This document shows positions 1 through 8,995 of a stretch of DNA of 64,000 bases, in pieces (the stretch's first letter is position 1; the number at the start of each line of letters is the position of its first letter). The stretch comes from Arcobacteraceae bacterium. Its GTDB lineage: Bacteria > Campylobacterota > Campylobacteria > Campylobacterales > Arcobacteraceae. Location: the NCBI GenBank assembly GCA_028687375.1, contig JAQUAG010000001.1, forward strand, positions 124,001-188,000. Direction: 5' to 3'. The notes beneath the pieces were generated by a model. It worked only from the letters and a program-made list of their open reading frames with translations. It did no database searches and was not told the origin of the DNA. A program made the position numbers and the translations under genes.

Positions 1-401
1 CCTATAATTTCAATATTTAATGGCAAAGTTGGATAATACTTGTGTTGTCTTAATGTAAAAAAAGTAGTAAGTAAACCAACCAATCCTGCACCGCTTCCAC
101 ATGGCAAATATAATATCTTTAAGGTTTTATCTGAAAATACAGTCGCTAATTGTGATGCAATATGATTTAAATCTCCATCTGGATTTATCACAACATACTG
201 TGATCTTACAGCACCATTTGGGAATCTTCCTACAAAATGATTTATTGCTTCATCTTCCTCATTCCCACCTATTGAACCTTGCAAATTTACTTTTGATTCT
301 TCAAATTTACCAAGTGCATTTAACTTATCAATATATGATTTTATTAATAGTGGTGATAGTTTTAACTGCTTATTTTCAAATAGGTCTGATGGAATTTTCA
401 T
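1..401 (-). CDS. Methyltransferase-like protein, C-terminus beyond window (partial)
   Basis: The first 133 residues are visible; the gene runs off the left edge. Residues 99-106 (LPCGSGAG) preceded by a hydrophobic strand (KILYLP) look like the SAM-binding motif I of a class I methyltransferase, but the rest of the fold lies outside the window, so this is a motif-level inference. The ATG overlaps the stop codon of the upstream gene as ATGA, so translation is coupled to it. It is the last visible gene of the long minus-strand operon that begins with the HTH gene near 13.7 kb and includes the hsd genes. A modification or RNA-methylating role beside a nuclease would suit a defence module, but substrate and function are unknown. 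Confidence 0.6.
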   Translation of the reverse strand, partial: MKIPSDLFENKQLKLSPLLIKSYIDKLNALGKFEESKVNLQGSIGGNEEDEAINHFVGRFPNGAVRSQYVVINPDGDLNHIASQLATVFSDKTLKILYLPCGSGAGLVGLLTTFFTLRQHKYYPTLPLNIEII

Positions 402-1276
402 TTTATTACCTCAAATTTAAATTCTTTTGGATTTTCATCGTGAGGATAAAAACTTTTTATTTTATACACGACTGTTGTAAAAGGCTCATATATTTTGATA
501 GCTTTTTCAATATCAAATCCCATTAGCCAATTACACTCAATTTCTAGCTCATCTTTATACTTTATTGCAAATAATTCTGTTTCATCAATAACTTCTAGAA
601 CACTATCATTTTGAACTACACTTTTGACATATTCAAAAAAACTTTTATCAATAAAAAAGTTACTGCCATCTATCCCTGCTTTTGAACCTAAACTTTCGAT
701 AATATAAGACTTAGATAAAGCAGTATTCATTTGTAGTGGTCGAGGATTATGCATTAATGCATAATCCCCAGTATTTATAGCTAACTGGGATTTTTGATTT
801 TTGTCTTTTTTTGTATAGTTATAAACTAAATCATCTACTGTAATTTCATCTAAAAAACTATTGAATCTCTCTCCATAGGATAAAACTGTTCTAGCTCCAA
901 TATTATCGTTTTTATTTACATTCACATGTGAGATAATAATATTTCTAATCCACATTGAAATTTCGAAGAGTTGATTAATCATCGCAGTATCTCTCCAAAC
1001 TAATGGTATTGTCCTTACAATCCCATCATTTAAAATAAAAATGTACTCATTTATAGAAGCAAAATTAAGATAATGATGTCGATAAAAGTTTTTTAGTCTT
1101 AAGTCAATTTGTTGCCATTTTTCATAATCTAATTCCCATTGATTTTTATAAAAGTCTTTGCCAAATCCTAGTAAATCACTCCAAACTGTTAAATTTTTAA
1201 TAATCTCAAATTGTTTATTTTGAGATTTTTTATCTTTTTCATCTAGTCCTGAAAAATATTCCATATTCTCTGTCAT
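398..1276 (-). CDS. Hypothetical protein, third gene of module behind hsdS
   Basis: A 292-residue soluble protein with no signal peptide or membrane segment and no family I recognise. The N-terminal 120 residues are mostly helical and charged with many aromatic residues. The middle carries a short conserved-looking stretch (HNPRPLQMNTALSKSYIIES, near residues 176-195). The ATG follows the upstream stop codon with no gap (TAA then ATG) and the 3' end overlaps the methyltransferase-like gene by 4 nt, so it is embedded between a predicted nuclease and a predicted methyltransferase. Position argues for a role in one complex with them. Function unknown. Confidence 0.75.
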   Translation of the reverse strand: MTENMEYFSGLDEKDKKSQNKQFEIIKNLTVWSDLLGFGKDFYKNQWELDYEKWQQIDLRLKNFYRHHYLNFASINEYIFILNDGIVRTIPLVWRDTAMINQLFEISMWIRNIIISHVNVNKNDNIGARTVLSYGERFNSFLDEITVDDLVYNYTKKDKNQKSQLAINTGDYALMHNPRPLQMNTALSKSYIIESLGSKAGIDGSNFFIDKSFFEYVKSVVQNDSVLEVIDETELFAIKYKDELEIECNWLMGFDIEKAIKIYEPFTTVVYKIKSFYPHDENPKEFKFEVIK

Positions 1277-2929
1277 TTAATTATCTTTCATATTCCATAA
1301 TTGTGGAAATACAGGCATTCTAAAGTGTCTATTTGATATTAAAATTAAAGGAAATAATCCGTGTTTAACACTTGATAAGTTTTTAATATCAATAAAATTG
1401 TCACTATCATGAATTTCTTCCATTAATTTGGCAAAATCTTTAGGATGTTTGTGTATTGTAATTGGGGCTTCAGCATATCCACATTTATATGCGGCATTAG
1501 ATATGTACATAAATTTTTCTATATCAACATCAGGATACCAGATTTGTAGTGTTGATTTTTCATAAATTTCTGTTGATACATGATGAATAAATTTATAACT
1601 TTCGATTAAGCCAAGTGATATACACCATTGAGCCAAGATTGGTAACATTGTTGAAGTTTGAATATATTCTTCTTTATTTGCACCATCTTTTAAATTGAGT
1701 TCTACTAACTCATCAAAATTATCAGAATCAATTGGAAAATATTTCCCTTGAGCATTATATGCAAATTGTATATGAGAAATTAAATTACTTATCCATTCAT
1801 CTATAAAATCAATTTCATTCCATAAATTTAAGAGCAATATTGCCAATGAAATATCAATGATATGCTCATCATACACGGGGTTATACATAGCTTTATGATT
1901 TTGGATGTATATTTTTAACAAGCTAGATATATGTTGAGAGTAATTTAGATATTCTTTGTTTTCAGTTTGAAAACCTGTAAAGTAACATAAATGACCAAGT
2001 TCAGCTAAAATTCCTACTTGTTCAAATAAAATTTTACTTTCTTGAATAAAATGATGCCCATACATTGATAATCCATCTTTAATCCTCATTGCAGGAGCAA
2101 GTTTTTCACAGTATTCTGAAACAATATTAATATGCTTAAAATATATTTTACTGACTACATCTGTTAAATTCTTTTTATTAGTCAAATTATTTTTATAGAG
2201 ATAATCCCATACATTTAAAACAGTTCTTTCAGATGCTAATAAAGCAGGTTTTAGATTATTTTCTTCTTTTGACCAACTATATATGATATTAAGTGCTAAA
2301 TATATTAATCTCAATGCTTTTAACTGTTTTTTGGGTGATAAAGTCGCTAATTTCTCATCTTCAAGTACATATTTTAAAAAATCATAGTAATCTCTTAAAT
2401 CATAATCTGTGTCGTTCAAAAGTGCTAATGTTTTACGAAACTTACTTCTAATCTTTTGTGGTATCATATGCTCATTAAATAGATGTTCTTCAATTAAAAT
2501 AGCAAGCTCATCACCACCCCAAAATGCATATTCAAGTTGATTTTCAATAGTATATTTATCAGTATATTGGCTCCATGTTAGCTGTATCGTTTGTTTTAAA
2601 TCTCCACCAGTAGCAAGTACTATCTTTTTAGGATATTTTTGATATTGTTCTTCTAAGTGGCTTGATATATATGTTTCTCGTATATCTTCAAGAGATGGTC
2701 GAACAGCTTGCTCTGAACCACCATCCCAATCTTTTCTATCAATATCACCTTCTTTTACAGTAAATAAAAAAACTTTTTCAATACCGTCTTTATCAATACC
2801 AACAGACGCTATATCGACACCATATTGTCTAACGCCAATTTGTGCTTTGCTAATGACTATATGCTTCATTGATAATAGTAGTTCAGGTATTAAAGCATCT
2901 AGCTCATTGGATTCTTTCAATAAACTCAA
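1277..2929 (-). CDS. Predicted restriction-endonuclease-fold protein
   Basis: A 550-residue protein. Residues 31-65 contain GVRQYGVDIASVG followed by a hydrophobic strand VFLFTVKEGDI. The spacing of Asp39 and the x-V-K at 57-59 resembles the D...(E/Q)xK core of PD-(D/E)xK nucleases, with Thr where Glu or Gln is more usual. The remaining 450 residues look all-helical and repeat-like and I cannot assign them. The predicted start is TTG with a weak ribosome site; a later ATG at residue 21 would still keep the nuclease motif. It sits 14 nt after the upstream 569-residue gene and directly abuts the next. Inferred role: the cutting component of a defence module; activity is unproven. Confidence 0.65.
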   Translation of the reverse strand: MSLLKESNELDALIPELLLSMKHIVISKAQIGVRQYGVDIASVGIDKDGIEKVFLFTVKEGDIDRKDWDGGSEQAVRPSLEDIRETYISSHLEEQYQKYPKKIVLATGGDLKQTIQLTWSQYTDKYTIENQLEYAFWGGDELAILIEEHLFNEHMIPQKIRSKFRKTLALLNDTDYDLRDYYDFLKYVLEDEKLATLSPKKQLKALRLIYLALNIIYSWSKEENNLKPALLASERTVLNVWDYLYKNNLTNKKNLTDVVSKIYFKHINIVSEYCEKLAPAMRIKDGLSMYGHHFIQESKILFEQVGILAELGHLCYFTGFQTENKEYLNYSQHISSLLKIYIQNHKAMYNPVYDEHIIDISLAILLLNLWNEIDFIDEWISNLISHIQFAYNAQGKYFPIDSDNFDELVELNLKDGANKEEYIQTSTMLPILAQWCISLGLIESYKFIHHVSTEIYEKSTLQIWYPDVDIEKFMYISNAAYKCGYAEAPITIHKHPKDFAKLMEEIHDSDNFIDIKNLSSVKHGLFPLILISNRHFRMPVFPQLWNMKDN

Positions 2930-2943
2930 GTATTCTTTTATAA

Positions 2944-4653
2944 TTAGTTTAATTTATCACCTTTTTTGGCAACTCTAAAATGATATCTCTGTATTGCCGA
3001 TGATATGGGATGTGCATTTTCACTAAGAGGGAAAGCCATTTCTGTTGATATTTTTTGCATATCTGTAGGCTTAGTATATTGTCCATTTATATTATAAAAG
3101 TTACCTTTTCCATATTTGATATATATTTTAGTAGCTAGTTGACTAAAAATACTATTTTGTTCAGCTTTTTTCATTACTTCTGCCATTGAAAGCTGGTTTG
3201 CTTTGTGAATTTCTCTGGATTCTTGAGAAGAGGGAACTAATTCTTTTAATCTTGGTAATGATTGGTATGTTTTAAGAGATTGTTCAACATATTGTAATAT
3301 TTGTTGTTGCATATTTTTTTGAGCTTTATTCAAGTTTTTTATGTCTATATTCTTAAAAAATTCAATTGTATTATACGGATAATCAACTCCAATATGATTT
3401 ATAAATATGTCAATAAGTAATCCTTGACTAGATAAAGATAAATTGTTTTTAGAGCTAATTGACCAAATTAAATTTTTTAAATTATCAAAATCATATAAGT
3501 AGCCTAAAACTTTTCTACATATAAATAACAAATCTTCATCACTATATTGTTCTAGAGATTCAGCATCTAAAGTTGATTCTTTTGTAATGAACCTCAAAAT
3601 AATCATATGTAATTTAGTATTTTCCATATAAAAAATATCAGTGATAAACTTATTGTGCAACACATGAAATTTTGAAGAAAAATCATGTATAAAATATTCT
3701 AAACTTTTACTTGGAAAATTAGAAGATATATCACTATTTTTAACCCATTCAATAAAAAAATTTTTGATAACAATATATTCGTTGCCCTCTTCTAAAATAT
3801 TTACAAAAACATGAGATAAGTTATTAACTATTCCTAATTCATTTGACATGGTATCTGTTAATGAAAATAAACAATTTTGATACCATTCTTCAAAAATTGC
3901 TTCTTTTTTATTAGATGTTAGTATTCTTGATATATGAAATTTAATATTTTTGTTTTTGGTAGCAGATAATTTCAAAAGTATCATTTTAAATGAAGCATAT
4001 TTATCTTTCATTCTATTGCAACTATATACAATAGAACTATTGAAAGACTCATCATTTAAAGCTACTATTTTATTCAACAATTCAAATATTTCATTTTGTT
4101 GTTCATCAGTCAAATCAATTTTTGATATAGCTTCAATAGAAGCTAAAGTTTTATTTTTATCAGAAGTGATATCTAAAAATTTCTTTATTGTTGTGTATTG
4201 ATTCATATTATGCTCATTATGTAAAGTCAATAAAATTGTAGATATATGATAAATTGAAAAATCTTGATTATTTCTATAAAGTTCATTTAGTAAATTCAAT
4301 GAAAAATCTTTATGATATATACAAATATTTTTAGTAATTTCATATTGTGTAAAGTTTGCTAAATCTCCATTCATCTGTATGTACAAAATTTCATAAAGTT
4401 TGAGTATATTTTGTATATCAAGAATAGAATGAAAAGCTATTCTTTCTAAAATATGTGATATAAAAAACACATCTTGCTTATCATTAATAGCATTACTCGC
4501 CAATTTAAAATAATCTATTTCTATTTGCTTTGTTAACTCTTCACAAACCAATATTAATTCAGATTCATCTCTGATACCATATAAAATTTGATAGAAATCA
4601 TAGGGATTTTGTATTGAGTTTTTTAAATTTGCTATGATTTCTTTTGTTTTCAT
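2944..4653 (-). CDS. Large helical hypothetical protein coupled to hsdS
   Basis: A 569-residue protein, Lys/Asn/Ile-rich and apparently alpha-helical throughout, reminiscent of HEAT-like repeats, without a signal peptide or membrane segment. The last 90 residues differ in style (YIKYGKGNFYNINGQYT, then PLSENAHPIS) and may be a separate small domain. Its ATG overlaps the hsdS stop codon (TGATG), so it is translated together with HsdS. This links the four downstream genes to the type I restriction operon. I recognise no family. A sensor or scaffold role is only a guess from the repeat-like composition. Confidence 0.7.
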   Translation of the reverse strand: MKTKEIIANLKNSIQNPYDFYQILYGIRDESELILVCEELTKQIEIDYFKLASNAINDKQDVFFISHILERIAFHSILDIQNILKLYEILYIQMNGDLANFTQYEITKNICIYHKDFSLNLLNELYRNNQDFSIYHISTILLTLHNEHNMNQYTTIKKFLDITSDKNKTLASIEAISKIDLTDEQQNEIFELLNKIVALNDESFNSSIVYSCNRMKDKYASFKMILLKLSATKNKNIKFHISRILTSNKKEAIFEEWYQNCLFSLTDTMSNELGIVNNLSHVFVNILEEGNEYIVIKNFFIEWVKNSDISSNFPSKSLEYFIHDFSSKFHVLHNKFITDIFYMENTKLHMIILRFITKESTLDAESLEQYSDEDLLFICRKVLGYLYDFDNLKNLIWSISSKNNLSLSSQGLLIDIFINHIGVDYPYNTIEFFKNIDIKNLNKAQKNMQQQILQYVEQSLKTYQSLPRLKELVPSSQESREIHKANQLSMAEVMKKAEQNSIFSQLATKIYIKYGKGNFYNINGQYTKPTDMQKISTEMAFPLSENAHPISSAIQRYHFRVAKKGDKLN

Positions 4654-5942
4654 CAGTTTTCAAACGCCTCTTTAAGGACTGTTGCCATTAGGTTATCAAC
4701 TTTGGTTTTGTTTTGGTTGATTTCAGCTTCAAGTTCATCACAAATCGCAAAAAATTTTTCTATTGTGGCTACTATCTCTTTTTGCTCTTCAAGGGGTGGA
4801 AGAGGAAATAAAGCATTTTTACCATCATCTGTACCTAATCTAGGCATCTTCATACCCTTCGTTAAACTATTTACATATTTAAGAAAATCTTTTCTTTTTA
4901 AAGCATACATTGCATAGTAACTATCAATATTTATATAAAATGTTAATGGCAAAATTTCTGTTGTGCAAACACCATTTTCATCAGCAACAATTACTTTATC
5001 TAAATAAGGTCGCAGTTTTGAATATAAAACATCAAACTGATGGAATACACTTTTTGTACTTGAACTATTTCTTTCATTTCCTCTAATTTTACAAAGCAAT
5101 TTTGAGGATTCTTTTTCAATATCTTCTAAATCTAAAATCCAAGTATCTTCTTTAATATCTTTTGGTTCAATCTTAGAACTAGAACCATAATTACATACTT
5201 CCCCCAATCTACACCATTCCCAACTTTGTGGAATATCAAATGGAATTTCATCTTCATTTATTGGTGCTAGTGGTTTTGAAGCTTTAAGTTTTTTCTCTTT
5301 TATAAGCTTCTCTTTTTCTATTTTTATCTGATCTAAAAGTTCTTTGGCTGTGCCGATATCAGGATTTTTAGCTCTCCATTTTGCTGTGAGTTTACCTTCA
5401 ATCGCTTCTTGCAAAATAGTTTGTTTTAGCTGTTTTAAAAGGAATTGTTGTGTATTGATTTCTTCTACTAATTCATTGTTTTCATTCACTAAGTTTTTAA
5501 ATAGCTCAACAATTTTTAGCTGTTCATCTATAGGTGGTAAAGGTATTTCAACTGTTTTGATTTTCGATATAGATAAAGATACATTTGCAGCTCCAGACAT
5601 TAATGGTACTAAAATCATATCTTTTAATCTTGATAGATATAAATGTAAAAATTGAGCATTTAAGATTGTTTCATCTTTTGGAATTAAGGCTACTAATATT
5701 GTCCCAAGAGCAAATTTTCCTTCTTGATAATGTACATAGTTTAAACTTGCATGACCGTGTCCAGTTGATGAAACTAATGGAATACAAACAGCTTTTGTAT
5801 CAAACTGGTAAGAATCATTTGTTTTTCTTTCTGCTGAAGTTGTTACTAAAGGATAATCCCCTGGTATAGCTTTTGCCAATCCTGTCTTACCTTTTTCAAA
5901 AAAACATAATTTATCAAGGTTTACTTTTTGCCAATTACTCAT
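4653..5942 (-). CDS. hsdS: Type I restriction-modification specificity subunit HsdS
   Basis: About 429 residues from the chosen ATG, which has GGAG 8 nt upstream; an in-frame ATG and TTG lie 12-15 nt earlier. It shows the classical two-repeat layout: target-recognition domain 1 (residues 1-150), a conserved helix ending in IPLPPIDEQLKIVELFKNL, target-recognition domain 2, then a second helix (FPLPPLEEQKEIVATIEKFF). HsdS gives DNA sequence specificity to the HsdM2S methylase and HsdR2M2S restriction complexes. A linker region (LLDQIKIEKEKLIKEKKLKA) is lysine-rich and coiled. The gene follows the AlbA_2 gene after an unusual 150-nt gap and overlaps the downstream 569-residue gene by 1 nt. The target sequence cannot be predicted. 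Confidence 0.95.
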   Translation of the reverse strand: MSNWQKVNLDKLCFFEKGKTGLAKAIPGDYPLVTTSAERKTNDSYQFDTKAVCIPLVSSTGHGHASLNYVHYQEGKFALGTILVALIPKDETILNAQFLHLYLSRLKDMILVPLMSGAANVSLSISKIKTVEIPLPPIDEQLKIVELFKNLVNENNELVEEINTQQFLLKQLKQTILQEAIEGKLTAKWRAKNPDIGTAKELLDQIKIEKEKLIKEKKLKASKPLAPINEDEIPFDIPQSWEWCRLGEVCNYGSSSKIEPKDIKEDTWILDLEDIEKESSKLLCKIRGNERNSSSTKSVFHQFDVLYSKLRPYLDKVIVADENGVCTTEILPLTFYINIDSYYAMYALKRKDFLKYVNSLTKGMKMPRLGTDDGKNALFPLPPLEEQKEIVATIEKFFAICDELEAEINQNKTKVDNLMATVLKEAFEN

Positions 5943-5994
5943 ACTTTGCTCCATCAATCATGCAATCCCGCAGGCACGAGGACAAACAACAGTC

Positions 5995-6092
5995 AAGCAA
6001 ATTTTGAGAAGGGAAAGCCCTATAATAAAGGGTTTCTCCAATATTTTTAAGTCTATTATAAGTGTTCAGTGAAGCAACGGTGAAGCAAATTT
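5995..6092 (-). promoter_or_regulatory. hsdS leader with direct repeats and hairpin
   Basis: The only long spacer in the hsd operon. The 11-mer AAGCAAATTTT (plus strand) occurs at 5995-6005 and 6082-6092, flanking an imperfect hairpin at 6006-6038 built from GAGAA/TTCTC and AAAGCCC/GGGTTT arms. This could be an attenuator, an mRNA processing site or an internal promoter that sets HsdS levels. Low certainty. Confidence 0.35.
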
Positions 6093-6095
6093 TCA

Positions 6096-7562
6096 TCATC
6101 TTGCCCAACTTGGTATATAAGTTCTTGCTTTTGTTCCTACATTTTCATCATAGATAGCTATTTTGTTCGCTTCAATTGCATCATTTATGATTTTTGAAAC
6201 CATTGAACGATTTTTGACATCAATGTTAAATCTCTCTCTAAGAGATGTGTTTGTCATATAGTCATGTTGGATATATCTTAAGCTCGCATGTAAATAACAA
6301 GCTCTTATCTTATCTGCTTTGTCCATATCTTTTAGCTCTTTATGTGCAAAAAGTATCGCTACTGTATGATCACCATTTGTTTCAAATATTGGGGCAGGAA
6401 GCTGATAAAGCTCTGTTTGGATTACTATCTTATCTACACCACTTCCTCTCTCTTCACAAATACCGATTCTTCTCATAAATGATGCTATTGCTTCATTTCT
6501 TGATTTTGGAGGAGAGTCCAAAAATCTTTCAGTATCTACAAGGGGAGTTCCTGGATTGGTTACTTCAAAACGGTTTGCAAAAATCTCTATCATCACCGAG
6601 CTGCCAGTAGCAAAGAAATCTTGATGGATAATAGCATTTGCAACGATTTCTCTTATTGAGAGTTCTGGATACATTGTTTTGTTTTCTCGAAATGCTTGTT
6701 TTATCACTTCGTTTGATGGAAGCATATTGTTTATGTATTCTATAAGTCCTTCAAATCCAACAGCATAACCTTTATTCCCAACTATCTCTTTTGTAGTTTG
6801 AAATTTTGTATTATCTTTGTATTGGATAACCCTTATGGCTTTTCTTTTGAGGTTATTGAACTTTGATAAATCCTTTGCAAAAAGTATTGCTCCCAAGTTT
6901 GTGATGGCATATTTTGCATTATCAAGTTTATTGACCATATTATCAGCTATAAGTGCTTCTAAGATAGCATTTCTATTTTCTGGTAAAGGTATATTTAATA
7001 GCTCAAAATATTTAGTATATTCAAGATATCCTAGTACTTCACTAGCGTCTATATTATCTACTGCTATTTGCTTCTCAAAAGGTACTTTGTCAAATATTCT
7101 CCAAAGTTCTCTCTCTTTTTCTGCTAACTCTTTAAGCTTTTTTTTGTGAGAGCCGAGTCTGATGTATTCTGTACCTGAAAATGTTACTGGGTGTCTATAT
7201 GCAGGTGCTATCTCAAGTAAAACGATACTTCTTTCATCTATCTCTACTTCGTAAAATTTAAAATCAATTTTTGGTTCTAGAAGTCGCAATATCCAGTTTT
7301 CTAGTGCTTCTCCACCTTTTTTTGCAGATGATGGAGTGAAAGTCGTACCTAAAATTTCATGAGTAGCATCATCTACACCCCAAATGATATAGCCATTTGT
7401 TTTACCATTGAGTGCAGCTGAGTTTGAAAGAGCACTTATATATTCACCTATCATTTGAGGATCTTCGTTATTGTGTTTGAACTCTATCCATTCAGTTTCA
7501 TTTGGAAGTTTTATAATCTCATTTACAAGAGATTTGATATAGTCTGTGCTTCTTACTATCAT
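6096..7562 (-). CDS. AlbA_2 (Schlafen-type) DNA-binding / HATPase_c_4 accessory protein of type I RM locus
   Basis: 488 residues. The N-terminus (ETEWIEFKHNNEDP, near residues 21-35, then a glycine-rich NGYIIWGVDD) matches the AlbA_2/Schlafen putative nucleic-acid-binding domain. The C-terminal half (REIVANAIIHQDFF, EIFANRFEVTNPG, EERGSGVDKI) matches the divergent GHKL-type ATPase region seen in COG2865 proteins, followed by a winged-helix-like tail. Such genes are often found between hsdM and hsdS; in Campylobacter jejuni comparable insertions are called mlo genes. The start codon overlaps the hsdM stop (ATGA). Probable role: regulator or accessory of restriction, not proven. Confidence 0.85.
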   Translation of the reverse strand: MIVRSTDYIKSLVNEIIKLPNETEWIEFKHNNEDPQMIGEYISALSNSAALNGKTNGYIIWGVDDATHEILGTTFTPSSAKKGGEALENWILRLLEPKIDFKFYEVEIDERSIVLLEIAPAYRHPVTFSGTEYIRLGSHKKKLKELAEKERELWRIFDKVPFEKQIAVDNIDASEVLGYLEYTKYFELLNIPLPENRNAILEALIADNMVNKLDNAKYAITNLGAILFAKDLSKFNNLKRKAIRVIQYKDNTKFQTTKEIVGNKGYAVGFEGLIEYINNMLPSNEVIKQAFRENKTMYPELSIREIVANAIIHQDFFATGSSVMIEIFANRFEVTNPGTPLVDTERFLDSPPKSRNEAIASFMRRIGICEERGSGVDKIVIQTELYQLPAPIFETNGDHTVAILFAHKELKDMDKADKIRACYLHASLRYIQHDYMTNTSLRERFNIDVKNRSMVSKIINDAIEANKIAIYDENVGTKARTYIPSWAR

Positions 7563-8992
7563 GAAAGCTCACTTTTTAATTTTTCTAAAAGTGTATTACT
7601 TTTTGCAAAAGAGTTTGACAACATCTCTAAAAGTTCTGATGATGTATGTGTTTGTTCTACTTCATTTTTATGAGGGTTTTTGATGTCAAGGTTGTAGCCA
7701 TTTGCTTTGATAGTTTCTATATCCACTTTCCAAGCTTGTTCATTTTCCTCACGGTTATTCCACCAAGCTTTAAGTGGCTCAAACTCTTCAAGCTTTATAG
7801 GTTTTGTTTTGCTATATGCTTTTTGACCCTCTGGTAATTTATGTTCATAGTACCAAATCTCTTTTGTTGGTATCCCTTTTGTAAAGAATAGAAGATTTGT
7901 TGCAACAGATGCATAAGGTTGAAATACTGAGTTTGGAAGTCGTACAATTGTATGAAGATTACAATCAGTTAGTAGTTTTTCTCTAATTCTTTGTTTTACT
8001 CCATCACCCGTAAGACTTCCATCTGGTAGAACTATTCCAGCTCTTCCACTATCTTTTAAAAATGCAATCATAAGTATCAAAAACAAATCTGCACTCTCTT
8101 TTGTACGGTAGTTCATAGGAAAATTCATCTCCATACCATCACTTACATTACCACCAAAAGGAGGATTTGCCAAAATACAATCAACTCTGTCTTTTGAAGT
8201 GATAGATGAGATTTCTCTTGAGAGTGCATCATCATAAACTATATTTGGCACTTCTATATCATGAAGTATGAGGTTTGTAAGTGCTAGCATATGAGGAAGT
8301 GGTTTTAACTCCATCCCTTTGATATTTTTTTGCATAGTGATTCTATCATCAGTGTTTTTGAGCTCACCACTTTTGATAATATGTTCAATAGTATTTACCA
8401 AAAATCCGCCCGTACCACATGCTGGGTCCATGGTAACTTCATGAAGTTTTGGATCTACCATTTCAGTGATAAATTGAGTAATAGCCCTTGGAGTATAAAA
8501 CTCTCCACTATTTCCAGCACTTTGAAGCTCTTTTAGGATAGTTTCGTAAATATCTCCAAATAGATGTCTATCTTCACTGCTGTTAAAATCAACTTCATTT
8601 ATTTTGTTGATAACTTGTCTGATGATAGTACCAGACTTCATGTAGTTGTTGTTACCTTCAAAAACTTCTTTTACTAAAAGTGCTCTTTTATTTGTCGCTG
8701 CTGTTGGTAAATTTTTTAGAGTAGGAAAAAATTTATTGTCTATAAAATCTAAAAGTGCATCCCCTGTCGTTCCCTCATTATTACTTGCCCAATTTCTCCA
8801 TTGTAGCTCACTAGGAATTGGTGAAATATAATCATCTTCAAGTAGTTCTATCTCGATATCTTTGTCATCAAAAATTTTAAGAAATATCATCCATCCAAGC
8901 TGTTCTATTCTTTGGGCATCACCGTTTAGCCCTTTATCACCTCTCATCAAGTTTTGGATTGATTTTATTATCGCACTTATATTATGATTCAT
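7559..8992 (-). CDS. hsdM: Type I restriction-modification DNA methyltransferase subunit HsdM
   Basis: 477 residues, usual for HsdM. It has an N-terminal helical HsdM domain (residues 5-140), the SAM-binding motif DPACGTGGF at 189-197, and the catalytic N6-adenine motif NPPF at 275-278. It methylates adenine in the sequence recognised by HsdS and also forms the core of the restriction complex. Only 3 nt separate it from hsdR upstream and it overlaps the AlbA_2 gene by 4 nt, so the set is cotranscribed. All catalytic motifs are intact. Confidence 0.97.
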   Translation of the reverse strand: MNHNISAIIKSIQNLMRGDKGLNGDAQRIEQLGWMIFLKIFDDKDIEIELLEDDYISPIPSELQWRNWASNNEGTTGDALLDFIDNKFFPTLKNLPTAATNKRALLVKEVFEGNNNYMKSGTIIRQVINKINEVDFNSSEDRHLFGDIYETILKELQSAGNSGEFYTPRAITQFITEMVDPKLHEVTMDPACGTGGFLVNTIEHIIKSGELKNTDDRITMQKNIKGMELKPLPHMLALTNLILHDIEVPNIVYDDALSREISSITSKDRVDCILANPPFGGNVSDGMEMNFPMNYRTKESADLFLILMIAFLKDSGRAGIVLPDGSLTGDGVKQRIREKLLTDCNLHTIVRLPNSVFQPYASVATNLLFFTKGIPTKEIWYYEHKLPEGQKAYSKTKPIKLEEFEPLKAWWNNREENEQAWKVDIETIKANGYNLDIKNPHKNEVEQTHTSSELLEMLSNSFAKSNTLLEKLKSELS

Positions 8993-8995
8993 TTA

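Noticed and set aside
101-526. 141-residue plus-strand frame
   Set aside because: Antisense shadow of the methyltransferase-like and 292-residue genes; composition is unlike a protein.
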